64,000 bases of DNA, taken from NCBI GenBank assembly GCA_027489955.1, contig JAIXYZ010000002.1:62001-126000 (forward strand), given 5' to 3'. Source of the stretch: Hyphomicrobiales bacterium. Its GTDB lineage: Bacteria > Pseudomonadota > Alphaproteobacteria > Rhizobiales > Beijerinckiaceae. The first letter of the stretch is position 1. Every line of letters starts with the position of its first letter. Both the position numbers and the translations under genes were made by a program. The notes beneath the pieces were generated by a model. It was not told the DNA's origin. It did no database searches and saw only the letters and a program-made list of their open reading frames with translations. This document shows positions 47,758 through 55,611 of this stretch, one piece after another.

Positions 47758-48699
47758 CTAGCGCCGCAGCACGATCAGGTTGCCGGCCAGCACGAAGACG
47801 AGGCCGGCCAATGCCGGCAGGGTCCAGACATAGCCTTCGAAAACCGTTGAGATCATGAGCGCGAAGACCGGGAACATGACGGTGGCATAGCCGGCGCGCG
47901 CCGCGCCAATGCGCCCGAGCAGTGTCAGGTAGGCCGCGAAGGCCACTACGGATGCCAGCACCGCCAGCGAGACCAGCGACCCCAGATAGGCCAGCGTCCA
48001 TTCGATGACGAAGGGCTTGCCGCGCAGCAGCGCGAACAGCGTCAGGTAGAGAGCCCCATAGGTCATGCCCCAAGCCGTGGCGGGCAGGATCGGCAGGCCC
48101 CGGCGCTGCGCCGCCGCCGACACCATGTTGCCGCAGCAGAAGAACGTCGTGCCGCCGGCGCACAGGGCGAGCCCCAGGGCCGAGCGCGCGTCGAAGCCCG
48201 CGCCGGCGATCTGCGGCCAGAACATCAGGCCGATGCCGGCCAGGCCCAGCACGCCGCCGATGGCGACCGAGCGTTCGATGCGCTGGCGCAGCACGAGCCA
48301 GCCAAGGCCGAGATTGATGATCGAGGCCAGCGAGAACACCACCGCCAGGAGGCCCGACGGGATCGTCGCGGCGCCGTAATAGAACAGCGTGAAATTGCCG
48401 GAGAACAGGAGGAGGCCGAGCACTGCGAAGCGCATGTGATCGGCCGCGGGCCAATGCATGCGCTCGCCCCTCGCCAGCGCCCAGGCCCACATCAAGGCGG
48501 CGGCGAGCAGGAAGCGCCACACCAGCGACACCTCCGGCGCCACAAGTCCGAGCTGCATCTTCATGGCGATCCAGCTCGTGGACCAGGTAATCACCACGAG
48601 CGTGTAGAGGATGAGATCGAAGGACGAGAGCCGGTCACGTCCGCCTGCGGGCGCGACGGCAGGCAGGGCGGCTTCCGGAGCAGGAGCGGGATCGCGCAT
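47758..48699 (-). CDS. EamA/DMT family transporter
   Basis: 313 aa, ten helices in two EamA repeats. Seen: VITWSTSWIAMKMQLGLVAP in the first helix and FRFLLAA-type second helix (VWRFLLAAALMWAW). The ATG at 48699 is preferred to one at 48744. It is divergent from lutB, 222 bases away. The substrate is unknown; its sequence is clearly distinct from the EamA protein at 8982. Confidence 0.87.
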   Translation of the reverse strand: MRDPAPAPEAALPAVAPAGGRDRLSSFDLILYTLVVITWSTSWIAMKMQLGLVAPEVSLVWRFLLAAALMWAWALARGERMHWPAADHMRFAVLGLLLFSGNFTLFYYGAATIPSGLLAVVFSLASIINLGLGWLVLRQRIERSVAIGGVLGLAGIGLMFWPQIAGAGFDARSALGLALCAGGTTFFCCGNMVSAAAQRRGLPILPATAWGMTYGALYLTLFALLRGKPFVIEWTLAYLGSLVSLAVLASVVAFAAYLTLLGRIGAARAGYATVMFPVFALMISTVFEGYVWTLPALAGLVFVLAGNLIVLRR

Positions 48700-48921
48700 C
48701 CCCGATGTTATAGGCGCTTCGCACCCTGCCCGACCAATGCCCATCGCAAATGCGCGGCTTCACGGGAAGTGATGGGGAGGCGGCCAATGCCGCGCCGCAC
48801 CGATACCAGCCGGAGGGCGACGAAATCCTCACTCGCGCGGCGCCCGCCGAGCGCCTACAACATCGGGGCCGACCGGGGCGCCAGACCCAAGGCGGCGTGA
48901 GGCAGCGTCCGAGGCCAGAAC

Positions 48922-50361
48922 ATGACCGTCCATTCCACCTCGCCCCAGTTCAAGGCGAACGCCACCAAGGCGCTGAACGACGTGCAGCTCCAGAAGGCGC
49001 TCGGCAACGTCAAGCGCGGCTTCATCGACAAGCGCGCCAAGGCGGTGGCCAACCTTCCCGAGTTCGAGGCCCTGCGGAACTCCGCGCGGGACATCAAGAA
49101 CCATGTCCTCGCCCATCTCGACCTCTATCTCGAGCGGTATGCCGCGAAGGTGGAGGAAGCGGGCGGCCACGTCCATTTCGCCCGCGATGCGTCGGAAGCC
49201 CGCCAGATCGTCCTCGACCTGTGCCGCCAGCTCGGCGCCCGCACGGTCACCAAGGGCAAGACGATGATCGCCGAGGAGATCGGGCTGAACCCGTTCCTGG
49301 AGGCGGCCGGCGTGCGCCCGGTGGAGACGGACCTGGGCGAATACATCATCCAGCTGCGCGGGGAGATGCCGTCCCACATCATCGCCCCCGCCGTGCACCT
49401 GACCAAGGAGCAGGTGGCAGGCGATTTCCGCCGCGTCCACACCGCGCTCGACAAGGAGCGCGACCTCACCGAGCCGGTGACGCTGCTGACCGAGGCGCGC
49501 GGCGTGCTGCGGCAGGAATTCCTCGCGGCGGATGTGGGGATCACCGGCGCCAACTTCCTGATCGCGGAAACCGGCACCTCCGTCATCGTGACGAACGAGG
49601 GCAACGGCGACCTCACGCAGACGCTGCCCAAGGCCCACATCGTGCTGGCCTCCATCGAGAAGGTCGTCCCGACCCTGGAGGACGCCACGCAGTTCCTGCG
49701 CCTGCTCGCCCGCTCGGCCACGGGGCAGGAATTCTCCGTCTACACCACGTTCTCGACCGGGCCGCGGCGGGCCGGCGATCCCGACGGGCCCGAGCATTAC
49801 CACGTCGTGATTCTCGACAATGGCCGCTCCTCGATGCTGGGCACCGAGTTCGAGGAGATGCTGCGCTGCATCCGCTGCGGCGCGTGCATGAACCATTGCC
49901 CGGTCTACCACGCGGTCGGCGGGCACGCTTACGGATGGGTCTATCCCGGGCCGATGGGCGCGGTGCTGACGCCCTCCCTGATCGGCGTCGACAAGGCCGG
50001 CCACCTGCCCAACGCCTCCACCTTCTGCGGGCGCTGCGAGAGCGTCTGCCCCGTGAAGATCCCGCTGCCAAAGCTGATGCGCCATTGGCGGGAGCGCGAG
50101 TTCGAGCGCCATCTCAACCCGGCCGTCCAGCGCGGCGGGCTCGGCGTCTGGGCCTATTTCGCCCGCCGCCCGCGTCTCTACCGCCTGGCCACCGGACTGG
50201 CCGTGCGGGCCATGGCGCTGGTGGACCGCGGGCGCGGCCGCTTCTCCCGCCTGCCCTTCGCCGGCGGCTGGACGCGCTATCGCGACCTGCCGGCGCCCCA
50301 AGGGGCAACGTTCCAGGACCAGTGGAAGGCCCGGCGCCAGGCCGGCGGAGGCGCCCGGTGA
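48922..50361 (+). CDS. lutB: Lactate utilization Fe-S protein LutB
   Basis: 479 aa. Part of the LutABC L-lactate oxidation complex. The N-terminal ~310 residues form the LutB/LldF (DUF162-type) domain, with the GITGANFLIAETGT motif; two [4Fe-4S] sites follow (CIRCGACMNHCPVY at about 315 and CGRCESVCPVKIP at about 370). The C-terminal ~80 residues contain WKARRQAGG and a variable tail. The stop overlaps lutC by four bases. No lutA gene (heterodisulfide-reductase-like subunit) lies upstream: the neighbouring gene is a divergent EamA transporter. Confidence 0.92.
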   Translation: MTVHSTSPQFKANATKALNDVQLQKALGNVKRGFIDKRAKAVANLPEFEALRNSARDIKNHVLAHLDLYLERYAAKVEEAGGHVHFARDASEARQIVLDLCRQLGARTVTKGKTMIAEEIGLNPFLEAAGVRPVETDLGEYIIQLRGEMPSHIIAPAVHLTKEQVAGDFRRVHTALDKERDLTEPVTLLTEARGVLRQEFLAADVGITGANFLIAETGTSVIVTNEGNGDLTQTLPKAHIVLASIEKVVPTLEDATQFLRLLARSATGQEFSVYTTFSTGPRRAGDPDGPEHYHVVILDNGRSSMLGTEFEEMLRCIRCGACMNHCPVYHAVGGHAYGWVYPGPMGAVLTPSLIGVDKAGHLPNASTFCGRCESVCPVKIPLPKLMRHWREREFERHLNPAVQRGGLGVWAYFARRPRLYRLATGLAVRAMALVDRGRGRFSRLPFAGGWTRYRDLPAPQGATFQDQWKARRQAGGGAR

Positions 50362-51029
50362 GCGCCCGCGCCGACGTGCTTGCCGCCATCCGTCGCTCCA
50401 TCGGCGCGACGGGCACGGAGCAGACCCGGATCATGGCGGTCGACGACCGGCTGGAGCGCGCGCCGCGCGGCGTCGTCCCGCAGCGGGGCCAGGTTTCCGG
50501 CGAGGACCGGCTGGCGCTGTTCCGCAAGATGGCCGAATACGCCCAGGCGAGCATCGACGAGGTGCCCTCGCCGGCCGAAGTGCCGGCGGCGGTCGCCTCG
50601 TACCTGCGCCAGCACAACCTGCCCGCCACCCTGCGCATGGGCGAGGATTCCCGCCTGCAGGCGATGCCATGGGGCGAAACCGCTCTGGACATCGCCACCG
50701 GACCCAGCGCGGGGCAGGATCTCACCGGCCTGTCCCACGCGGTCGGCGGCGTCGCCGAGACCGGGACGCTGGCGCTGACATCGGGGGCGGACAACCCGAC
50801 CACGCTGAACTTCCTGCCCGACAACCATATCGTCGTCGTGCGCGAGGCCGACCTGTCGGGGGATTACGAGGACCTGTGGCGGCGCCTGCGCTTCGCCCAC
50901 GGCAAGGGCGCCATGCCGCGCACCGTCAACCTGGTCACCGGCCCGTCCCGCTCCGGCGATATCGAGCAGACGATCCTGCTGGGTGCCCACGGGCCGCGTC
51001 GGCTGCACATCGTCATCGTGCGCGGCTGA
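50358..51029 (+). CDS. lutC: Lactate utilization protein LutC
   Basis: 223 aa, LUD domain. GTG start at 50358 overlapping the lutB stop (GTGA), consistent with coupled translation. Seen: the N-terminal helix SARADVLAAIRRSIG, then GVAETGTLALTSG and the C-terminal NLVTGPSRSGDIEQTILLGAHGP, the family signature. Works with LutB in oxidising lactate to pyruvate. Confidence 0.92.
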   Translation: MSARADVLAAIRRSIGATGTEQTRIMAVDDRLERAPRGVVPQRGQVSGEDRLALFRKMAEYAQASIDEVPSPAEVPAAVASYLRQHNLPATLRMGEDSRLQAMPWGETALDIATGPSAGQDLTGLSHAVGGVAETGTLALTSGADNPTTLNFLPDNHIVVVREADLSGDYEDLWRRLRFAHGKGAMPRTVNLVTGPSRSGDIEQTILLGAHGPRRLHIVIVRG

Positions 51030-51096
51030 AAAAGCGAAGCGCGGCGGGAACCGTTCTGCCCGCGCGGCCGTTTCTCCTTCAAACAGGAGGACAGCC

Positions 51097-51318
51097 ATGA
51101 CGGACAATCACGACAAGGCTCCGCGGGATTCCGGATTTGCCGCGGGCGACCGCGACAAGTCGCCCGAGCGGAAATCGGAAGAGAAGCTCCTCGACCAGAC
51201 GCTCGAGGCGACCTTCCCCGCCAGCGATCCCTCGTCCGTGACGCGCGCTCCCAAGGAGAAGCGGGAAACCTCGACGCCGCCCGACAGCCCGGCGGATCGC
51301 AAGACGCCGCGCAACTGA
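51097..51318 (+). CDS. Small hydrophilic protein with FPASDP motif
   Basis: 73 aa, highly charged, probably disordered, with the short motif LEATFPASDPSSVTR at about residues 37-51. This motif recurs in small proteins of Hyphomicrobiales and Sphingomonadales; the function is unknown. AGGAGG at 51085-51090, six bases before the ATG, is among the best ribosome sites in the window. A frame opening at 50983 is not conserved. Confidence 0.8.
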   Translation: MTDNHDKAPRDSGFAAGDRDKSPERKSEEKLLDQTLEATFPASDPSSVTRAPKEKRETSTPPDSPADRKTPRN

Positions 51319-51400
51319 GCAACAGGTGCGACGAAGCGCGCACATGCGCCGGGCTTGACGCACGGCTCGCTCTTTGGCTCTTAAGTATCTGAAACTGCTC

Positions 51401-51425
51401 GCACTTTTGAACAATTCCAAAGTGC
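51401..51425. promoter_or_regulatory. Iron-control element (Irr-type box) upstream of bfd-bfr
   Basis: A 25-bp near-perfect palindrome whose core TTTTGAACAATTCCAAA (51405-51421) differs at two positions from the Irr/ICE consensus TTTAGAA-N3-TTCTAAA. GCAC and GTGC extend it on both sides. It lies ten bases before the bfd ATG, a position suited to repression. The gene pair it fronts is an iron-storage pair, the expected regulon. Confidence 0.65.
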
Positions 51426-51434
51426 GGGCAGACG

Positions 51435-51716
51435 ATGCGAGAGCCGATGATCGTCTGTTCCTGCCGCGCCCTGTCCGACGCCGCGTTCCGCGCGACGCTC
51501 GACACCGAGCATCCCGACCGGCCGCGCACGGCGGCGCAGGCCTATCGGTGCCTGGGCGCGCGGCCCGATTGCGGAAGGTGCCTGCGTACCGTGCGCGCCA
51601 TCCTGGACGAGGCCCGCGCCCTGAGGGGAACCTGCTGCGGCGGCGGCTGCCAGACCTCCGAGGATCTGGGCGTCACCGAGCCCCGGCTGCTCCCCGTGCT
51701 TATGGCCGCCGAATAG
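51435..51716 (+). CDS. bfd: Bacterioferritin-associated ferredoxin
   Basis: 93 aa with a BFD-like [2Fe-2S] domain. The four Cys are in VCSCRALSD (residues 8 and 10) and PDCGRCLR (about 46 and 49); it mobilises iron from bacterioferritin by reducing its heme. The tail adds CCGGGC, three further Cys of unknown use. Start ATG at 51435; the ATG at 51447 would give the common short N-terminus. bfr follows after 122 bases. Confidence 0.88.
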   Translation: MREPMIVCSCRALSDAAFRATLDTEHPDRPRTAAQAYRCLGARPDCGRCLRTVRAILDEARALRGTCCGGGCQTSEDLGVTEPRLLPVLMAAE

Positions 51717-51838
51717 CGGACATCGCGACGCTCAGGCGTGAGCGCCGAGCCGCAGAAGCGCCTTTGCCGAAGCCGCTCTTGCCAAAGCGTCCGCATTCCT
51801 TACCTCATCGATGCAATCGAAGCCGGAGACGACGAGCC

Positions 51839-52324
51839 ATGAAGGGCGATGCCAAGGTCATCGAATTCCTCAATCGCGGCCTGCGGTCGGAGCTGACCGC
51901 GGTGAGCCAGTACTGGCTGCACTACCGCCTTCTCGAGGACTGGGGTTTCCTGGAACTGGCCAAGGTCTGGCGGGAGGAATCCATCGAGGAGATGCAGCAC
52001 GCCGACAGGTTCGTGAAGCGCATCATCTTCCTGGAAGGCCACCCCAACTTGCAGGTCCTCGACCCCCTGAAGATCGGCCAGACCGTGGAGGAGATCATCG
52101 CCGCAGACCTCGAGGCCGAGATCGGCGCGCGCAAGCTCTACCAGGAGGCGGCCACCTATTGCCGCGAGGTCGGCGACTACCCGACCAAGGACCTGTTCGA
52201 GGCGCTGATGGCGGACGAGGAGGGCCATATCGACTTCCTCGAGACGCAGCAGCACCTGATCAAGACGGTCGGCGTCGAGCTCTACAGCCAGCGCCATATC
52301 GGCGCGGTGAAGGGCGAGGAATAG
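51839..52324 (+). CDS. bfr: Bacterioferritin
   Basis: 161 aa, the usual length. Stores iron in a 24-subunit shell. Ferroxidase ligands are visible: Glu18 ([11 protein letters not shown]), Glu51 and His54 (EEMQHAD), Glu94, Glu127 and His130 (DEEGHID). Met52 next to Glu51 is the heme axial ligand. The ATG at 51839 is the conserved start although the frame is open from 51374. Downstream of bfd and the Irr-type box. Confidence 0.95.
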   Translation: MKGDAKVIEFLNRGLRSELTAVSQYWLHYRLLEDWGFLELAKVWREESIEEMQHADRFVKRIIFLEGHPNLQVLDPLKIGQTVEEIIAADLEAEIGARKLYQEAATYCREVGDYPTKDLFEALMADEEGHIDFLETQQHLIKTVGVELYSQRHIGAVKGEE

Positions 52325-52401
52325 GCGGGGCCGGCTGGAATTACCGACGGGGGCGGGCGTCACGCGCACGCTGCCGCCACCCTCGTCGTAACCTCACCAC
52401 C

Positions 52402-53180
52402 GTCGTCATGGTCGGGCCCGTCCCGACCATCCACGTCTTTGGCGGGGATGCCCGCATAGCATGAAGGAAGGCGTGGATGGCCCGGCACGAGGCCGAGCAT
52501 GACGGGTGTGGCTGCTCCAGCCTCACCACCGTCGTCATGGTCGGGCCTGTCCCGACCATCCACGTCTTTGGCGGGGACACCCGCCTCGCATCAAGGAAGG
52601 CGTGGATGCTCGGCACAGGGCCGAGCATGACGAGTATGTGGCTGCTCCGGCGCCGACCCTCACCACCGTCGTCATGGTCGGGCCTGTCCCGACCATCCAC
52701 GTCTTTGGTGGGGACACCCGCATAGCATCAACGAAGGCGTGGATGCTCGGCACAGGGCCGAGCATGACGAGTATGTGGCTGCTCCGGCGCCAACCCTCAC
52801 CACCATCGTCATGGTCGGGCCTGTCCCGACCATCCACGGCTCAGGCGGGGACACCCGCATATCATCAGGGAAGGCGTGGATGCTCGGCACAGGGCCGAGC
52901 ATGACGAGTATGTGGCTGCTCCGGCGCCGACCCTCACCGCCGTCGTCATGGTCGGGCCTGTCCCGACCATCCACGTCTTTGGTCAGGACTCGCGCGCCGT
53001 ATCAGGGAAGGCGTGGATGCTCGGCACAAGGCTGAGCATGACGGGTGTGTGGCTGCTCCGGCGCCGACCCTCACCACCATCGTCATGGTCGGGCCTGTCC
53101 CGACCATCCACGACTTCGGTCGGGACTTCCGCGCCGCATCGAGGAAGGCGTGGATGCTCGGCACAGGGCCGAGCATGGCG
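52402..53180. repeat. Array of six 137-bp palindromic mosaic units (RIME-like)
   Basis: Six units start at 52402, 52531, 52668, 52805, 52942 and 53079 (period 129, then 137 four times). Each has a left hairpin (ATGGTCGGG, loop CCTGT, CCCGACCAT), a small central hairpin in most (GCGGG/CCCGC), a right hairpin (ATGCTCGGC, loop ACAGG, GCCGAGCAT), and a ~39-bp linker. The 31-bp left and right arms are inverted copies of each other except for four G/C swaps. It fills the 891-base gap between convergent bfr and ilvD. Architecture resembles rhizobial intergenic mosaic elements (RIME1). Confidence 0.9.
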
Positions 53181-53215
53181 AGCGTGGGGCTGTTCCCGCG
53201 CGGGAGGGACGTGCC

Positions 53216-55057
53216 CTACGGCACCACGCGGACGGCGCCCTTGGAGGCGCTGGTGGTCATCGCCGCGTAGGCGCGAAGGGCCGTCGTGACCTTGCGCTTG
53301 CGCGGGGCGGCCGGCTTCCAGGCATCGGCGCCCTTGGCCTCCATGGCGGCGCGGCGCCGGGCGAGAACGTCGTCCGGCACGGCGAGGCGGATGGAGCGGT
53401 TGGGGATGTCGATCTGGATGAGGTCGCCCTCCTCAGCCAGCGCGATGAGGCCGCCCTCGGCGGCTTCCGGCGAGACATGGCCGATGGACAGGCCCGACGT
53501 GCCGCCGGAGAAGCGCCCGTCCGTGAGGAGCGCGCAGGCCTTCCCCAGCCCCTTCGATTTCAGGTAGCTCGTCGGATAGAGCATTTCCTGCATGCCGGGC
53601 CCGCCGCGCGGACCCTCGTAGCGGATGACCACCACGTCGCCCGCCTTGATGCGGTTGGACAGGATGGCCTCCACGGCCGCGTCCTGGCTCTCGAAGATGC
53701 GGGCCGGGCCCTCGAAGACGAGGATCGAGGCATCCACGCCCGCCGTCTTCACGATGCAGCCGTCCTCCGCGATGTTGCCGGACAGGACGGCGAGGCCCCC
53801 GTCCTTGGAGAAGGCGTGCTCGACGGCGCGGATGACGCCCTTCTCCCGGTCGACGTCGACGCTGTCGTAGCGCCGGTCCTGGCTGAAGGCCGTCTGGGTG
53901 GGCACGCCGCCCGGCGCGGCCGAGTAGAACCGGTGCACGCTTTCGGCCTGCGTGCGGCGGATGTCCCAGCGGTCCAGCGCATCCCCGACGGTCGGCGCGT
54001 GGACCATGGGCAGGTCGTTGTGGATCAGCCCGCCGCGCTCCAGCTCGCCCAGGATGCCCATGACGCCGCCGGCGCGGTGCACGTCCTCCATGTGGACGGT
54101 GGAGATGGACGGGGCGACCTTGCAGACGCAGGGCACCTTCCGCGACAGGCGGTCGATGTCCTCCATGGTGAAGGGCACGCCGCCCTCATAGGCGGCGGCC
54201 AACAGGTGGAGCACCGTGTTGGTCGAGCCGCCCATGGCGATGTCGAGCGTCATGGCGTTCTCGAACGCCTTGAAGCTGGCGATGGAGCGCGGCAGCACGC
54301 TTTCGTCGTCCTGCTCGTAATAGCGGCGGGCGAGGTCCACGATGAGGTGGCCCGCCTCGACGAAGAGGCGGCGGCGGTCGGCATGGGTCGCGAGGACCGA
54401 TCCGTTGCCCGGCAGCGAGAGGCCGAGCGCCTCGGTGAGGCAGTTCATGGAATTGGCCGTGAACATGCCCGAGCACGAGCCGCAGGTGGGGCAGGCGGAC
54501 CGCTCGATGACCTTGACCTGCTCGTCGGAGACCTTGTCGTCGGCGGCGGCGACCATGGCGTCGACGAGGTCGAGCTTCTTGGTCACGCCGTCCGCGACGT
54601 ACTTGCCGGCCTCCATCGGGCCGCCGGACACGAAGACCGCCGGGATGTTGAGCCGCATGGCGGCCATCAGCATGCCGGGGGTGATCTTGTCGCAATTGGA
54701 GATGCAGACCATGGCGTCGGCGCAGTGCGCGTTGACCATGTATTCCACGCTGTCGGCGATCACCTCGCGGGAGGGCAGGCTGTAGAGCATGCCGTCATGG
54801 CCCATGGCGATGCCGTCATCGACCGCGATCGTGTTGAATTCCTTGGCGACGCCGCCGGCCGCCTCGATCTCGCGCGCGACGAGCTGGCCGAGATCCTTCA
54901 GGTGGACATGGCCCGGCACGAACTGCGTGAAGGAGTTCACCACCGCGATGATCGGCTTGCCGAAATCGCTGTCCTTCATGCCGGTGGCGCGCCACAGGCC
55001 GCGCGCACCCGCCATGTTGCGGCCGTGGGTGGTGGTCCGGGAACGATAGGCGGGCAT
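53216..55057 (-). CDS. ilvD: Dihydroxy-acid dehydratase
   Basis: 613 aa, the normal length for the bacterial Fe-S enzyme that makes 2-oxoisovalerate and 2-oxo-3-methylvalerate in branched-chain amino-acid synthesis. Cys ligands for the cluster lie in [12 protein letters not shown] and [18 protein letters not shown]. The N-terminus [22 protein letters not shown] is conserved. GGAGGAAG upstream of the ATG is a good ribosome site. Its 3' end abuts the repeat array. Confidence 0.96.
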   Translation of the reverse strand: MPAYRSRTTTHGRNMAGARGLWRATGMKDSDFGKPIIAVVNSFTQFVPGHVHLKDLGQLVAREIEAAGGVAKEFNTIAVDDGIAMGHDGMLYSLPSREVIADSVEYMVNAHCADAMVCISNCDKITPGMLMAAMRLNIPAVFVSGGPMEAGKYVADGVTKKLDLVDAMVAAADDKVSDEQVKVIERSACPTCGSCSGMFTANSMNCLTEALGLSLPGNGSVLATHADRRRLFVEAGHLIVDLARRYYEQDDESVLPRSIASFKAFENAMTLDIAMGGSTNTVLHLLAAAYEGGVPFTMEDIDRLSRKVPCVCKVAPSISTVHMEDVHRAGGVMGILGELERGGLIHNDLPMVHAPTVGDALDRWDIRRTQAESVHRFYSAAPGGVPTQTAFSQDRRYDSVDVDREKGVIRAVEHAFSKDGGLAVLSGNIAEDGCIVKTAGVDASILVFEGPARIFESQDAAVEAILSNRIKAGDVVVIRYEGPRGGPGMQEMLYPTSYLKSKGLGKACALLTDGRFSGGTSGLSIGHVSPEAAEGGLIALAEEGDLIQIDIPNRSIRLAVPDDVLARRRAAMEAKGADAWKPAAPRKRKVTTALRAYAAMTTSASKGAVRVVP

Positions 55058-55192
55058 GGGCGGCTTCCTCCGGGCAGGCGCGTTCTTGGTCGTCGCCGCG
55101 TGGTTTAGCAGGACGGGCCGGGCGGGAGCAATCGCAGGCCGGACAGGGCGACCCCGCGCGAGCGGCAGGGCGGCCGCGTCGTGGCGGCTGCG

Positions 55193-55600
55193 TCAGGGCG
55201 TCAGGTCGTAGACCGTGTTGTCGGCGATGGGCATGTTCTTGAACGTCTGCCCCGTGTGGAAGCGCGAGTCCTCGGTGCCGCGCACCGATCCCACGAAATA
55301 GGACCTGCCGTTCTGCTCGCATTCCGTATGGCTGTAGGTCAGCCGCTGGCGGGACTTTCGGTCCGGCATGGGACGGTCGCGGGTGATCGTGCGCGGGGCG
55401 AATTCCTGGCGCAGGTCCTCGATCGTGCGCGGCTTCGGCAGCTTGGCGTTGACGATCATGGTGTCGCGCATCGGCACGAAGAGAAGGCCGCAGATCGTGT
55501 TCTGCCGCCAGTCGTTGGAATCGGAGCCGGTCGCCGTCTGTGCGCCCGCGGGACCGGCGAGGGCGCCGAGGACGAGGACGGACAGCAGCATTCGGCCCAT
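55193..55600 (-). CDS. Small secreted protein of unknown function
   Basis: 135 aa with a signal peptide (cleavage after GPAGA). Mature region has two Cys (TICGLL and TECEQN) that could pair, and many charged residues (ITRDRPMPDRKSRQRLTYSH). I do not recognise a family. It is 11 bases downstream of the histidine kinase gene, same strand, so it may be co-transcribed. Confidence 0.7.
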   Translation of the reverse strand: MGRMLLSVLVLGALAGPAGAQTATGSDSNDWRQNTICGLLFVPMRDTMIVNAKLPKPRTIEDLRQEFAPRTITRDRPMPDRKSRQRLTYSHTECEQNGRSYFVGSVRGTEDSRFHTGQTFKNMPIADNTVYDLTP

Positions 55601-55611
55601 GTCGGAATTCC

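Noticed and set aside
52402-53180. CRISPR array
   Set aside because: Repeat units are 137 bp and almost entirely conserved, including the parts that would be spacers, and they contain internal palindromes; no cas genes are near.
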